Positions 17,816 through 26,700 of a stretch of 64,000 nt of DNA are shown here, in pieces. The position numbers and the translations under genes are program-made. The DNA comes from Bifidobacterium asteroides DSM 20089 (GTDB taxonomy: Bacteria; Actinomycetota; Actinomycetes; Actinomycetales; Bifidobacteriaceae), in contig NZ_CP017696.1 of NCBI RefSeq assembly GCF_002715865.1, positions 186,001-250,000 of the forward strand, read 5' to 3'. The number at the start of each line of letters is the position of its first letter. The first letter of the stretch is position 1. Below the pieces are notes generated by a model. The model was not told the DNA's origin. It saw only the letters and a program-made list of their open reading frames with translations, and searched no databases.

Positions 17816-18796
17816 TTACTTGGTCGCGTGCGCTATCAGGCTGTGCAGGGGATTGTCCGGCTCAATATAGCCAAGTTGCCTGGCTCCGGACAGTGGGTCT
17901 CCAATCGGATCGATGATGGTGGCATCAGGCACCATGGAACGAATATACATGGTGAAGTGATTCGAAATGAATCGTGAATTAAATACGCTGCCGCGACCGC
18001 TGACTGCAATGTCGGGATATTTATCCACACCCGCTTCTCTTAAAGCTGTATATGCGGATATTGCCAGTTCCTTTGAAGCTTTTGAGCAGATTTCAAAGGC
18101 AACGGCATCTTCACCGGCCAGCCTGGTCACGTCTTCAGCCATGCTTCCCAGATGCTTGGTGCTTTGGTCATCCGAATACAGCTTCAAATATATTTTGTCA
18201 AGTCGTCCGAAGCGCTCTTCAGCTACCTTAGTTAGCCCAGTCTGCGGTCCGCGACCGTCGTAAGCACGCATGGCCGCTTCCAAGGCGAGCTTACCCATCC
18301 AGCTAGCGGCGCCGGCATTTCCAATCATCCATCCCCAGCCGTCCACACGTTTGGTCAGGTGGGGACCAACCCCACGAGTGACCACGCCGGTTCCGGCGCT
18401 GACGACTGCTCCATAGCGCTCATGTCCAAGAGCTGCCAGATAACCCGTTACCGAATCATGTGCCATGAAAACTTCTGATATGCCCAAATCCGATACCCCA
18501 TCCAGGAAGTCCTCTGCGCGGCAGTCTTTGGGAAGACCGGAGGACCCTACGCAGATTGAGCGAATTTTGGTGTCTTTGCCGATGTTCATGGGTTCATTCT
18601 GATATCTCGAAAACATGCGGAAAGCATCGTGGGTCCGTTCAATTAGCTGAGGAATCAGAGGATGGCTGTTTTTTACGCCTGGCTTCTCGGGTAGGTCTAT
18701 TCGCTCCTCGCTGCCATCGGGCTTGGGAATATCAATACAGGCTCTTACTCCGGTTTGACCGGCATCCAAACACAGCACTGCTGCCTTTTTATTCAT
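17816..18796 (-). CDS. BadF/BadG/N-acetylglucosamine-kinase family sugar kinase
   Basis: A 326-residue ASKHA-fold ATPase. The phosphate-1 loop is DAGQTGVRACID near residues 11-22, the phosphate-2 region is VSAGTGVVTRG, and WGWMIGNAGAASWMG matches the sugar-binding loop of GlcNAc-kinase-like proteins. It probably phosphorylates a hexosamine or another sugar derivative imported by the neighbouring permease. A GGAGAG site precedes the ATG. It is the last gene of the minus-strand operon starting at 21536. The exact substrate is unknown. Confidence 0.82.
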   Translation of the reverse strand: MNKKAAVLCLDAGQTGVRACIDIPKPDGSEERIDLPEKPGVKNSHPLIPQLIERTHDAFRMFSRYQNEPMNIGKDTKIRSICVGSSGLPKDCRAEDFLDGVSDLGISEVFMAHDSVTGYLAALGHERYGAVVSAGTGVVTRGVGPHLTKRVDGWGWMIGNAGAASWMGKLALEAAMRAYDGRGPQTGLTKVAEERFGRLDKIYLKLYSDDQSTKHLGSMAEDVTRLAGEDAVAFEICSKASKELAISAYTALREAGVDKYPDIAVSGRGSVFNSRFISNHFTMYIRSMVPDATIIDPIGDPLSGARQLGYIEPDNPLHSLIAHATK

Positions 18797-18814
18797 ATTG
18801 CTCTCCTTTGAGTT

Positions 18815-19390
18815 TTAAACGGAATCTGGAAATATGCTAGAAATGAGAGTTTTCGGCTCGGCCTCTGCATCGTTGATGTAGCGAATGAGTTGTGAACCTG
18901 CCCATTCCGGTGGCGGGAGCGCGCTACCTTCCCAATACCGATCCCAGTTTTTGAGTTTCCAGGAATCTCTGTTCAGATTTCTGGCTCTCATTCTTTTTTG
19001 GAGTTCAGTTTTGGTGGTTTCGACGTAGACGACGTAAGACTCCACCTGTTCGGGCCATTTATGTTTCTTTATGACTTTGTCGAGAAACTCTCTATCTTTC
19101 AAATATGGTGTGAACGGTGCGTCGAATATGACATCTTGGCCAATTTGAAGGTTGGATGATCCCACTGCCAACAGAGACGAGTATTCGAGTGGCCTGACCA
19201 CATTGGTGTAGTAATGGCTCTCGTCGCGGGCGAATTCGGGCTCGCCGGCCAGGATCATTATGCGCCTGGTGAATTCGCTCACCATAGTGTCCTTGTCCAG
19301 GTAAACAGCTCTGGCTTTATGTGCCATAGCAAGAGCCAGAGTTGTCTTACCCGAACAAGCTCTCCCGAGGATGAAAACGGCCTTGGTCAT
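18815..19390 (-). CDS. P-loop kinase / AAA family ATPase
   Basis: A 191-residue single-domain P-loop protein with Walker A GRACSGKTT at residues 9-17, close to the N-terminus as in small-molecule kinases (gluconate, shikimate or zeta-toxin-like, AAA_33). DAPFTPYLKDREF follows in the middle, and the LQKRMRARNLNRDSWKL lid is rich in arginine. The ATG at 19390 is chosen because translation there starts with the P-loop strand (MTKAVFILG) and GGAGAG lies upstream in the end of the permease gene. A second small-molecule phosphorylation step is suggested by context only. Confidence 0.7.
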   Translation of the reverse strand: MTKAVFILGRACSGKTTLALAMAHKARAVYLDKDTMVSEFTRRIMILAGEPEFARDESHYYTNVVRPLEYSSLLAVGSSNLQIGQDVIFDAPFTPYLKDREFLDKVIKKHKWPEQVESYVVYVETTKTELQKRMRARNLNRDSWKLKNWDRYWEGSALPPPEWAGSQLIRYINDAEAEPKTLISSIFPDSV

Positions 19391-19397
19391 CGTCGCT

Positions 19398-20750
19398 TCA
19401 CTCTCCTGCAACAGACGCTGTGCGACGGTCTTTGACCATAACCCCATAGAAGAAGGCTCCGAGAATCAATGCAATGGCTCCTACAACGAAGACAAGGTTG
19501 AAGCTGCCGCCGGTTTTAGTCAGTATGTAGCTGGTTACTATTGGTGCAACAGCAGCTCCTAGGAAGCCACCGAAGTTCTGTATAGATCCCAAAGAGGCAA
19601 CCTGGTTGCTGTCCGCCACGTCAGCTGCGAGAGTCCAGATGCATCCGATGGGAACTTGGGCTCCGAAGTATCCGATGCAGAGAAGAACCATTGATAGCCC
19701 GAAGGAATCAACATACGCGATTGGTGCCACGGCGCAAGCTGAAAGTACGGCTCCGCCAACAATGGGAATTTTCCTCGCGACAATGGGTTTCATTCCTCTT
19801 GTGATGAATCTTTTGCTGATCCAACCACCAAAGAGAACGCCAAGGATGCCAAAGATATAGGGAACAGCCGCAGCCCATCCGGTACCCTTTAGAGAAAGAC
19901 CACGGGCCTTTTCCAGATAGCCGGGAAGCCAGGTTATATAGACCCATACCGTGTAGAAAATCATGAAGCAGCCAATGGTCATATACCAGGTATTGGGCAG
20001 TTTCCACAGGGATAGCCACTCCCTGACGGCGTGCTTGCTCTTTGAGGGTGTCTCTGCCTCATTTTCCTCCTCTGAACCCGACATGATGATCTTCTCTTCT
20101 GCTTCGGAAGGATCCCGATAGAAGAACCACCAAAGTATGGCAATCACAAGTCCGGCCACGCCTACAATGATGAACATGGTTCTCCAGCTGAAAGCGACCA
20201 GAAGGGCGGTCAGCAAGGGCGGGCCGATTGCGTTGCCGATCTGAGAGCCAGTATTGATCACGCTAACGGGCATGGATCTGTCCTTGGCGTTGAACCAATA
20301 CTGAGCCGCTTTCAGCCCCGCGGCGAAGAAGGGAGCCTCGGCGATACCTAGGAAGACCCTGGCAATGTAGAAGGAAACGAAACTAGAGACGAATCCAGTT
20401 AAAACAGCAACGATTGACCACCCGGCAATACATCCCAGAAATACTTTTTTGGGGCCGAACCTATCAATAAGGAAACCTCCTGGTAGGTTGGCCAAGGCGT
20501 ATGGCCATGAAAATGCCGATAGGAGCAGGCCCATCTGGATGGTTGTGAAGCCTAGCTGGCCCTGAATAGTTGTATTGCCGATGGATAGAGTGGAACGATC
20601 AAGATAGTTGATGACGCCGCCCAGGGTGATGATGGCCACCATCCACCATCCGTAGGTTTCGAGTTTCCTGCGTCTTGCTTGAACATCTATTTGCGCGCCG
20701 GATGTTTCGTCTGTTGTGAGTGCAGGAGACTGGTGATTTTGGTTTTGCAT
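19398..20750 (-). CDS. MFS transporter, anion:cation symporter (sugar-acid) family
   Basis: A permease of about 450 residues with about 12 membrane segments. NYLDRSTLSIG near the N-terminus and GGFLIDRFGPKKVF between helices 2 and 3 are typical of ACS-type transporters (hexuronate, galactonate, glucarate). A central hydrophilic loop carries an acidic Glu-rich segment. It sits between the KDPG-type aldolase and two kinases, so import of a sugar acid or amino-sugar acid is the likely role. The ATG at 20750 is preferred over a GTG 12 bases earlier because AAGGAA is adjacent to the GTG but well placed for the ATG. Confidence 0.87.
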   Translation of the reverse strand: MQNQNHQSPALTTDETSGAQIDVQARRRKLETYGWWMVAIITLGGVINYLDRSTLSIGNTTIQGQLGFTTIQMGLLLSAFSWPYALANLPGGFLIDRFGPKKVFLGCIAGWSIVAVLTGFVSSFVSFYIARVFLGIAEAPFFAAGLKAAQYWFNAKDRSMPVSVINTGSQIGNAIGPPLLTALLVAFSWRTMFIIVGVAGLVIAILWWFFYRDPSEAEEKIIMSGSEEENEAETPSKSKHAVREWLSLWKLPNTWYMTIGCFMIFYTVWVYITWLPGYLEKARGLSLKGTGWAAAVPYIFGILGVLFGGWISKRFITRGMKPIVARKIPIVGGAVLSACAVAPIAYVDSFGLSMVLLCIGYFGAQVPIGCIWTLAADVADSNQVASLGSIQNFGGFLGAAVAPIVTSYILTKTGGSFNLVFVVGAIALILGAFFYGVMVKDRRTASVAGE

Positions 20751-20873
20751 GCTTTCTTTCACTTCCTTATGAAATTAGCAATGTGGAATTCCCCCGCGGA
20801 TTCCATCTATTCCTTCATTTGGTCTTGGAACGCTACAGTCATCTGTGATTGCAAGTTCCATACACTTTTATGA

Positions 20874-21536
20874 CTATTGCTGGCTGTTTTGCTCTTCCTT
20901 TTTTGCCCTCCAGTCTTTGACTGCGGTGATGATTCGCTTTGTTGCGAGGGAAGCCTCGTCCAAGGATGGCGCGTTGGTGATGTACCCCCCGATACCGGCG
21001 CAGACAGCTCCCGCATCAAGCCATTGCCCGATATTGTCCGCATCGACTTTGCCTGTGGGCGAGATTGGTATCTGGGGAAGTGGGGCATGGATGGACTTGA
21101 CATAAGCGGGTCCCAAGGATTCTGCAGGGAAGAGCTTGACTATGTCCCCGCCCATGGCCAGTACCTTCATCATTTCCGTCGGAGTAAAGGCTCCTCCTAT
21201 TGACACGCATTGGAACCGTTCAGCCACTTCCATGACTTCAGGAACTGAATATGGGCTCACCAGGAGTTTTGCTCCGTGATCAACAGCCGCAGCGGCGCCA
21301 TGGTGGTCAATAACTGTCCCTGCTCCAATTAGCACATCCTCCGATGGGTACTTATTTGCTAACTTTTCGATTACTTCTAGTGCATCGGGTGTCCCGTAGG
21401 CGATTTCAACTGCTCGCAAGCCACTGTCGATAGCGGTGCTTGCAATCGCATATGCTGACTCCGCAGACGATTTCCGCACAATGAGAAAAGCTCCGACCGC
21501 TTCGATGTCAGAAATTCTATGTTGCTTTATATCCAT
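20874..21536 (-). CDS. 2-dehydro-3-deoxy-phosphogluconate (KDPG/KHG-type) aldolase
   Basis: A 220-residue class I aldolase that cleaves 2-keto-3-deoxy-6-phospho sugar acids to pyruvate and glyceraldehyde-3-phosphate. The Schiff-base lysine is Lys134 in VKLFPAES and the catalytic glutamate is Glu44 in AVEIAYGTPDA. GAGTV and the C-terminal GIGG phosphate-binding turn are present. The usual PTGG loop reads PTGK, an uncommon change near the phosphate site. It is the first gene of the operon, with a strong AAAGGAG site. The Entner-Doudoroff route is not part of bifidobacterial central metabolism, so a peripheral catabolic role is inferred. Confidence 0.88.
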   Translation of the reverse strand: MDIKQHRISDIEAVGAFLIVRKSSAESAYAIASTAIDSGLRAVEIAYGTPDALEVIEKLANKYPSEDVLIGAGTVIDHHGAAAAVDHGAKLLVSPYSVPEVMEVAERFQCVSIGGAFTPTEMMKVLAMGGDIVKLFPAESLGPAYVKSIHAPLPQIPISPTGKVDADNIGQWLDAGAVCAGIGGYITNAPSLDEASLATKRIITAVKDWRAKKEEQNSQQ

Positions 21537-21566
21537 TACAGCTCCTTTACTGTGTGATTACTTGTT

Positions 21567-21584
21567 AAAGATATCACAATCTTT
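21567..21584. promoter_or_regulatory. palindromic operator candidate upstream of the aldolase operon
   Basis: AAAGAT-N6-ATCTTT lies 31 bases upstream of the aldolase start, flanked by further TTGTTAAAGATAT and CACAACACGATAC sequence. The AAAGATA core also occurs next to the palindrome in front of the DeoR-type gene, so both may be bound by that repressor. Confidence 0.4.
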
Positions 21585-22664
21585 CACAACACGATACTTT
21601 GTTTTCTTAACCTCATACATGAAGGGTGGGCACATTGGAGGAGAGCGGGCGGTCATTTCCATAGCCGTAGCTAATAACGGAGGTTCTGATATCGAAACGG
21701 AATATGAGATGTAGCTTTTTGATGTATCGCGGGTAAGGCGATGATCCTAATTTCGATTGAATAGTCAGGTTTCCAGACCTGGTGACATGGCCGTAATAGA
21801 GTCTTGGCGGATGTTGATTGGACGCCAGGGGGGGGGGGGATCGGTATTTGAAAAGGAACACACGCACACTTCTAGAGGTGCTTACGCGGGGGCACAGATA
21901 GGGATAGTAGAGTTAAGAAATTATCGTTGTCATAAAGCCGACTTGCGGACTTTATGCAGGTGGGGGGATATGGTCTGCGAGCAAATGCACCAAGTCCAGG
22001 TTGTACCGCTATATCCACCAAAGAGACGACAACTCGCAAGAATGCGATCAAAATATGCAATGATGTCGAAATGATAGTAGGCGGCTTGGTTAACGTGTGC
22101 ATGTATGTGCAGATAACAGTTCTGCACGCCATGATGTTGCAAAGCAAAGAAAAGGAAGCTATCTGACTGAGCAACAATATCTGGAAGGACTTCTTCGACA
22201 ACGATGCCATAGGGCTCTCTCTAAGGCCCTGACCGCATTGACTTTACGCTGTTCCTAAGGACGGGCATTGTTTTTTACGTTTCACAAAGAGTGTCGAGGG
22301 AACCCAAAAAAGAACAATTTTTAACATTATTATAGTGTCCTTGACGGAGACCGTCTGCCTTGCTGCCAACAGTTCAAGAGCTGGTAACCGCAATCGGGTA
22401 CACAGCTGTCTTAGTCTGGCAGATCACCAATTCAAGTTGCGAGGGTACCATCAGCCTTACTAGATAATGATTCTGAGTTGGAAACAGACTGGTACCAGAG
22501 TCAGGATGGAAAAAGGGCTAAGACAGCCTAGCAAATATGTTAATTTGTATGTTTTATGCTTCCTGGAACCTCCGGGTAACTTACCTCTCGGATTTTTACC
22601 GAAATCATGAACCCGTTAAGACAATTTTTTGGGTATGAGTTTGCTGTATCAGCTGAACGTCTTC
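21585..22664. other. 1.1 kb AT-rich stretch without convincing genes, containing a G12 tract
   Basis: No open frame here has a plausible start, site and composition; those above 60 codons look random. Notable items are the 12-base G run at 21828-21839, GACGG-AGA-CCGTC near 22343-22355, several A/T-rich promoter-like patches between 22270 and 22340, and T-runs near 22590 and 22630 that could end transcripts. The stretch separates the sugar-acid island from trmD and may be decayed accessory DNA. Confidence 0.5.
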
Positions 22665-23612
22665 CTATTCATTCGTACCCTGTCGGACCGGATGGGTTCC
22701 AGAAGCTCGCCAACCCAGGTCTTCCAAGAGACGGCGGTCATGCTTATCGAGGGTGGTGCAGTCCAATCGGGCGATCAGGTCGGGACGAATCTGACTGGTT
22801 CGTCTGATGGCCTCGTCGCGCCGGAACCGGTCCACCTTTCCGTGGTCGCCGCTGGTCAGTATCTCGGGCACGGCCATGCCACGCCAGGTGGTGGGGCGTG
22901 TGTACTGGCGATATTCCAGCAGGGGTTCATCTCCTGTGTAGGACTCTTGCACGATGGATTCAGGATTGCCCATGAAGCCGGGCAGGAGCCGGGTGATGGC
23001 TTCCAGCATGACCGAGACGGCCACCTCGCCCCCATTGAGCACGTAGTCGCCAATGGAGTACTCACGAACGTCGACCCCTTGATTCCGGTAGTAGTCGGGG
23101 ATGCGCGCGTCATAGCCTTCGTAGCGGCCGCAGCCGAATATCAGCCTCTTCGTCCGTGACAGCTCGGTCGCGTCGGCCTGGGTGAACAGAGGCGCGGATG
23201 GGTTGGGGAAGATCAGGATTGGTCCGGCCAGGCCCGCCTCGTGGCTGTTCGCAGATGAATCCGCCTCGGCTACTATGCCATCGCTTTTGTCGCCGGAACT
23301 CTTCATTGCTTCTTTTTGTTCTTCAGCATCAGCGGTGCCGGCTGTCTGGTCCGTGGACGGCTGTTGCTGAGTCGATTCGTCTGGCATATCCAGAAGGTCG
23401 TCCAGGCACTGGCCCCAGACTTCCGGTTTCATGACCATGCCAGCTCCGCCGCCTACCGGGGTATCGTCCACGGAGTGGTGCACGTCATGGGTCCACTCGC
23501 GTAGATTGTGGGCGCGTATGGTCACCAGCCCTTTCTCCTGGGCCTTGCCTAGCAGACTGAGTCCAGTTACGCCAAAATACTCGGGGAAGACAGAGACGAT
23601 ATCGATTTGCAT
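22665..23612 (-). CDS. trmD: tRNA (guanine(37)-N(1))-methyltransferase TrmD
   Basis: A SPOUT-fold enzyme that methylates G37 of tRNAs and prevents frameshifting. The N-terminal MQIDIVSVFPEYF, the VDDTPVGGGAGMVMKPEVW loop and the knot motifs FGCGRYEGYDAR and YSIGDYVLNGGE are present. At 315 residues it is longer than usual (about 240-250), mainly because of an acidic, Gln/Ser/Glu-rich insertion around residues 80-135. An in-frame TTG 18 bases upstream is less likely than ATG at 23612. It stands alone, about 6 kb from rimM, its usual neighbour. Confidence 0.94.
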   Translation of the reverse strand: MQIDIVSVFPEYFGVTGLSLLGKAQEKGLVTIRAHNLREWTHDVHHSVDDTPVGGGAGMVMKPEVWGQCLDDLLDMPDESTQQQPSTDQTAGTADAEEQKEAMKSSGDKSDGIVAEADSSANSHEAGLAGPILIFPNPSAPLFTQADATELSRTKRLIFGCGRYEGYDARIPDYYRNQGVDVREYSIGDYVLNGGEVAVSVMLEAITRLLPGFMGNPESIVQESYTGDEPLLEYRQYTRPTTWRGMAVPEILTSGDHGKVDRFRRDEAIRRTSQIRPDLIARLDCTTLDKHDRRLLEDLGWRASGTHPVRQGTNE

Positions 23613-23893
23613 GTCACCAACTCTACCCAAGCTTGTTCAGGTCAGGCGTGTGCACGGATTGGTACGCCAGTGGGTGCTACACTAACTGGGTCTTCAAAGG
23701 TTGTGGATGTAAACAGGCTCTTCGCGGCATGCGGTTGTCAGCCCGGCGCCACCTTGGAAGATGTCATCAACGCAGCCAGAGAGCTATAACCGTTGCGCAA
23801 ACAGCAATGAGAGTGGCATCGGATGATGCCATGCCGTACGGATCCGTGGAGATGGCTATGTGAACAGTCTGATGCGTTAGGAGCGGACGGTCC

Positions 23894-25297
23894 ATGGTCG
23901 ACCATGTTGATAATAAAACAAAACTGCTGATTACCGGCACAGCCGGGCTCGCCTTCTGCGGGGTCCTTTTGGAGACCTCGCTCAACGTCACTTTTCCGGA
24001 GATGACCCAGTACTTCAAAACAGGACTGGGCACAGTCCAATGGCTGACTACCGGCTATCTGCTGGTGGTGGCCTTGACGGTTCTGGCCGCCGCCTGGCTG
24101 GAACATTCATTCACGACCCGCGCATTGATTCTGGCCAGCGTGGGAATATTCCTGGGCAGCGACCTGATGTGCATCCTTGCTCCATGCTTTCCCGTCCTTA
24201 TGGCGGGACGCCTCCTGCAGGGCATCAGCACTGGTATTGCTCTTCCCTTGGTGTTCTCTCTGATCATGAAAAAAGTTCCTCTTCATATCCAGGGCCGTTA
24301 CGTGGGCAGCGCTGGCATGGCGGTGGCCCTGGCACCTTCCCTGGGCCCGACCTTTGGCGGAGCCGTTATCCAAGCCTTATCCTGGCGGGCCATCTTCCTG
24401 ATCGTGCTGCCCATCGAGCTGGTATTCGGGATTATCGCCTTCATCTCAGTAGACAGGGAGACGGCCCATGTCGGTGCTTTCGCCTGGCTCCAGTTCCTTT
24501 TTCTGGGTGTCTTTCTGACCGGTCTGACCATAGGACTGAGCACCTTGGATGTGCATGGCCCTGTCACTTGGCTGTCCTTGTTCATTGGGGTTCTGGCACT
24601 TGTTGCAGGCGTCTGGACTCTTACGCACCAGCGCACCAGGCTGATCAACATTGCGGTCTTCCGGAACCGTACTTTCACCCTTGCCTTGATCCTCTACTTC
24701 CTGGTCCAGTTTGTTCAAATCGGCCTGACGTTCATCCTGCCCAACATGGCCCAGTCCGTACTGGGTGAGACCTCTACCGTGTCTGGCCTCCTTCTGCTGC
24801 CGGGGAGCCTGCTCTCTGCGCTCTGCCAGCCCGTCACAGGCGGCTATCTGGATGGCCATGGCCTGCGTGGACTGCTCGCGGTGGGAAGCACCGCCTTCTT
24901 CCTCTCGGCCTTAGGCTTCCTGGTCCTCAGCCGACACTTATCCGTTCCGCTGATGGTTCTCCTCTATGCCTGCTACATGGTCGGTCAGGCCTGCGTCTTC
25001 AACAACCTGCTCACGGTTGGACTGCAGCATATCCCAGCCAAACTGGTGCCCGACGGTAATGCGCTCTTCAACACTCTTCAGCAGTATTCAGGTGCCGCCT
25101 CGACCGGCGTCCTGGCAGCCATCATCACTGGCATGCCCAAGGCCAGAGGGATTCATGCCGGCGCTCAGGCCTTCCAGTTCGGAGCCGTTTGGGCTTTCGT
25201 TTTCGTCTTTCTCATCGTCCTGGTCATCCTTCTGGTGGCCTGGTTCCTAGAACATAGCCTGGCCAGTCAGGATAAGGGTGGGGTTCAGGTTGTATGA
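23894..25297 (+). CDS. MFS drug/solute exporter, DHA2 (EmrB/QacA) type
   Basis: A 467-residue permease with about 13-14 hydrophobic segments. The opening helix contains LLETSLNVTFPEM, the DHA2-type variant of the DxTxVNVALP motif. The motif-C-like PSLGPTFGG lies in helix 5. Such transporters export drugs, bile salts or peptides by proton antiport; the substrate here is unknown. An AGGAG site lies 12 bases before the ATG. The 281-base gap to the divergent trmD gene holds no convincing gene. Confidence 0.87.
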   Translation: MVDHVDNKTKLLITGTAGLAFCGVLLETSLNVTFPEMTQYFKTGLGTVQWLTTGYLLVVALTVLAAAWLEHSFTTRALILASVGIFLGSDLMCILAPCFPVLMAGRLLQGISTGIALPLVFSLIMKKVPLHIQGRYVGSAGMAVALAPSLGPTFGGAVIQALSWRAIFLIVLPIELVFGIIAFISVDRETAHVGAFAWLQFLFLGVFLTGLTIGLSTLDVHGPVTWLSLFIGVLALVAGVWTLTHQRTRLINIAVFRNRTFTLALILYFLVQFVQIGLTFILPNMAQSVLGETSTVSGLLLLPGSLLSALCQPVTGGYLDGHGLRGLLAVGSTAFFLSALGFLVLSRHLSVPLMVLLYACYMVGQACVFNNLLTVGLQHIPAKLVPDGNALFNTLQQYSGAASTGVLAAIITGMPKARGIHAGAQAFQFGAVWAFVFVFLIVLVILLVAWFLEHSLASQDKGGVQVV

Positions 25298-25326
25298 CCT
25301 CTGATTCCCTCTGGAAGGCAGTGGTT

Positions 25327-26343
25327 TTAATTCAGCAGTGAGATGCCGACCCAGGCGGCCCAGCCTAGTGCAAGGACCAGGTAGGGCCACCAGTGCATGC
25401 GGGTGATGGCAACGAACTCCCGGATGAAGGCAGTCGGCCAGTAGTAGCCCTTGGTGTGCGAGCCGATTCCATCAGCATTCAGTCCGACCTTGCTGGCGTA
25501 TTCGCTGGCTCGGAAGACGTGGTAGTCGCTGGTGACCAGGGCCACCCGGTAATGCTCTGGTCCGGTGCCCTTCTCGTAGCGGTTATCCAGAATCTGCTTG
25601 GAGTAGCGCAGATTCTCCAGGGTTGTTGTCGACCTGTCCTCCATGATGATGGTCTCGGCTGGTACCCCACAGGAGTTGCGCAAATATTGAGCCATGGCCC
25701 TGGCCTCGCTGATGACCTCGTCGGGACCCTGACCGCCGGAGACTACGAAGCGCCCGTTTCGTCCCTGTCGTTTCCAGAGGTCCACAGCCTTGTCCAGTCG
25801 TCCCCGGAGCAGAGGCGTGGGCTCTTCGCCGCGCAGGCCTGCTCCGTGGATGATGATGTAATCGTAGCGACGCTTGCGGGGCAGCATCCTGTAAAAGTTG
25901 GAATAGAGCAGCAAGGCCAGGAAGGAGAAGAAGAACCAGGTGGCTTCCAGGTCGATCAGCCCGGCCAGCTTCTGCAGCCATGAGGGGGCGCCAAACCCAG
26001 CCAGGAGGGGCGAAAGAATCATGTAGGCCACCACGGCCAGTGCCAGCAGTCCGGGCAACAGAGTGGTCAGGGAGACCCCCTCGTGTCGGATGACAATGAC
26101 CGTGTTGGCCAGCAGGAAGCAGATCACCAGCAGGGGGGCGGCGATGAGAAGGATGATCAGGGGCAGGATCAGCCAGCGCATCCCGAACTGCAGAAGGAGC
26201 GCTCCGCCCAGGGTCAGCAGCAGGAGCAGGAACCAGATGGCATTGCGGAACTGTCGTGGTTCTTTGTGCAGGTCCCAGAGGAAGAGCAGACCGAAGATGA
26301 TGGCGGGTGCATAGAGCAGGAGGAGTTGCAGGTGGTTGGACAT
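25327..26343 (-). CDS. YdcF/SanA family (DUF218) membrane protein
   Basis: A protein of 338 residues: about five hydrophobic segments in residues 1-160, then a DUF218 domain. The domain shows IIIHGAGLRGEEPTPLLRGRLDKA, FVVSGGQGPDE, SEARAMAQYL, EDRSTTTLENL and LVTSDYHVFRA, the usual YdcF/SanA/ElyC pattern. Relatives act in envelope integrity or polyprenol-linked precursor metabolism. The start at 26343 puts an AAGGGG site upstream; an in-frame ATG 66 bases earlier is possible. It is convergent with the exporter gene, 29 bases away. Confidence 0.85.
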   Translation of the reverse strand: MSNHLQLLLLYAPAIIFGLLFLWDLHKEPRQFRNAIWFLLLLLTLGGALLLQFGMRWLILPLIILLIAAPLLVICFLLANTVIVIRHEGVSLTTLLPGLLALAVVAYMILSPLLAGFGAPSWLQKLAGLIDLEATWFFFSFLALLLYSNFYRMLPRKRRYDYIIIHGAGLRGEEPTPLLRGRLDKAVDLWKRQGRNGRFVVSGGQGPDEVISEARAMAQYLRNSCGVPAETIIMEDRSTTTLENLRYSKQILDNRYEKGTGPEHYRVALVTSDYHVFRASEYASKVGLNADGIGSHTKGYYWPTAFIREFVAITRMHWWPYLVLALGWAAWVGISLLN

Positions 26344-26700
26344 GCGCCGATTGCCCCTTTCACGAGAATGGCCGCGCAGGGTCTGACTCCACTGTAGCGA
26401 ATCGGCCAATCACCTACCATCCTTGACATGCCAAAGATTCCCAGACCGCAGTGGTAGCATAGATGTGGTAAATCTCACACGTTCAAAAGCTGAGGGCGGG
26501 CGATTCCCTAGGGTGCGAATTCCAGGTCGAGACCATGATAATGATGGGTCCTTTCAGGATTGCACATCGGTGTCCGCGTGGGCGGGTCGGTCGCAAGGCA
26601 GCGATGCCCTGGAAGGATTAGGGGTTCAAGTGATGTTGGGTTTCTCCGCGATCCGGAGATGATTCGGACCTGGGGTACAAGGTTGTAGAGAGGTGCGGTA
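26344..26700. other. divergent gap between the ydcF-like gene and lutA
   Basis: 357 bases with no convincing gene. It must hold the promoter of the lut operon and that of the ydcF-like gene. A TTGACA at about 26423 and a TAGCAT at 26455 are too far apart to pair. No regulator gene or clear operator was identified nearby. Confidence 0.4.

Noticed and set aside
21757-22074. Open frame of about 105 codons across the G12 tract
   Set aside because: No ribosome-binding site, odd residue composition and the poly-G run inside make coding unlikely.
21872-22210. Minus-strand open frame of about 112 codons in the same stretch
   Set aside because: No homology recognised, no start signal, composition like random AT-rich DNA.
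22565-22600. Possible plus-strand terminator with CCGGGTAACTTACC and T5
   Set aside because: The stem is short and imperfect and no plus-strand gene precedes it.
23703-23789. Short frame ending in GATLEDVINAAREL before the exporter gene
   Set aside because: Only about 28 codons from the nearest GTG, with AAAGG too close to it. It may be a remnant but cannot be supported.
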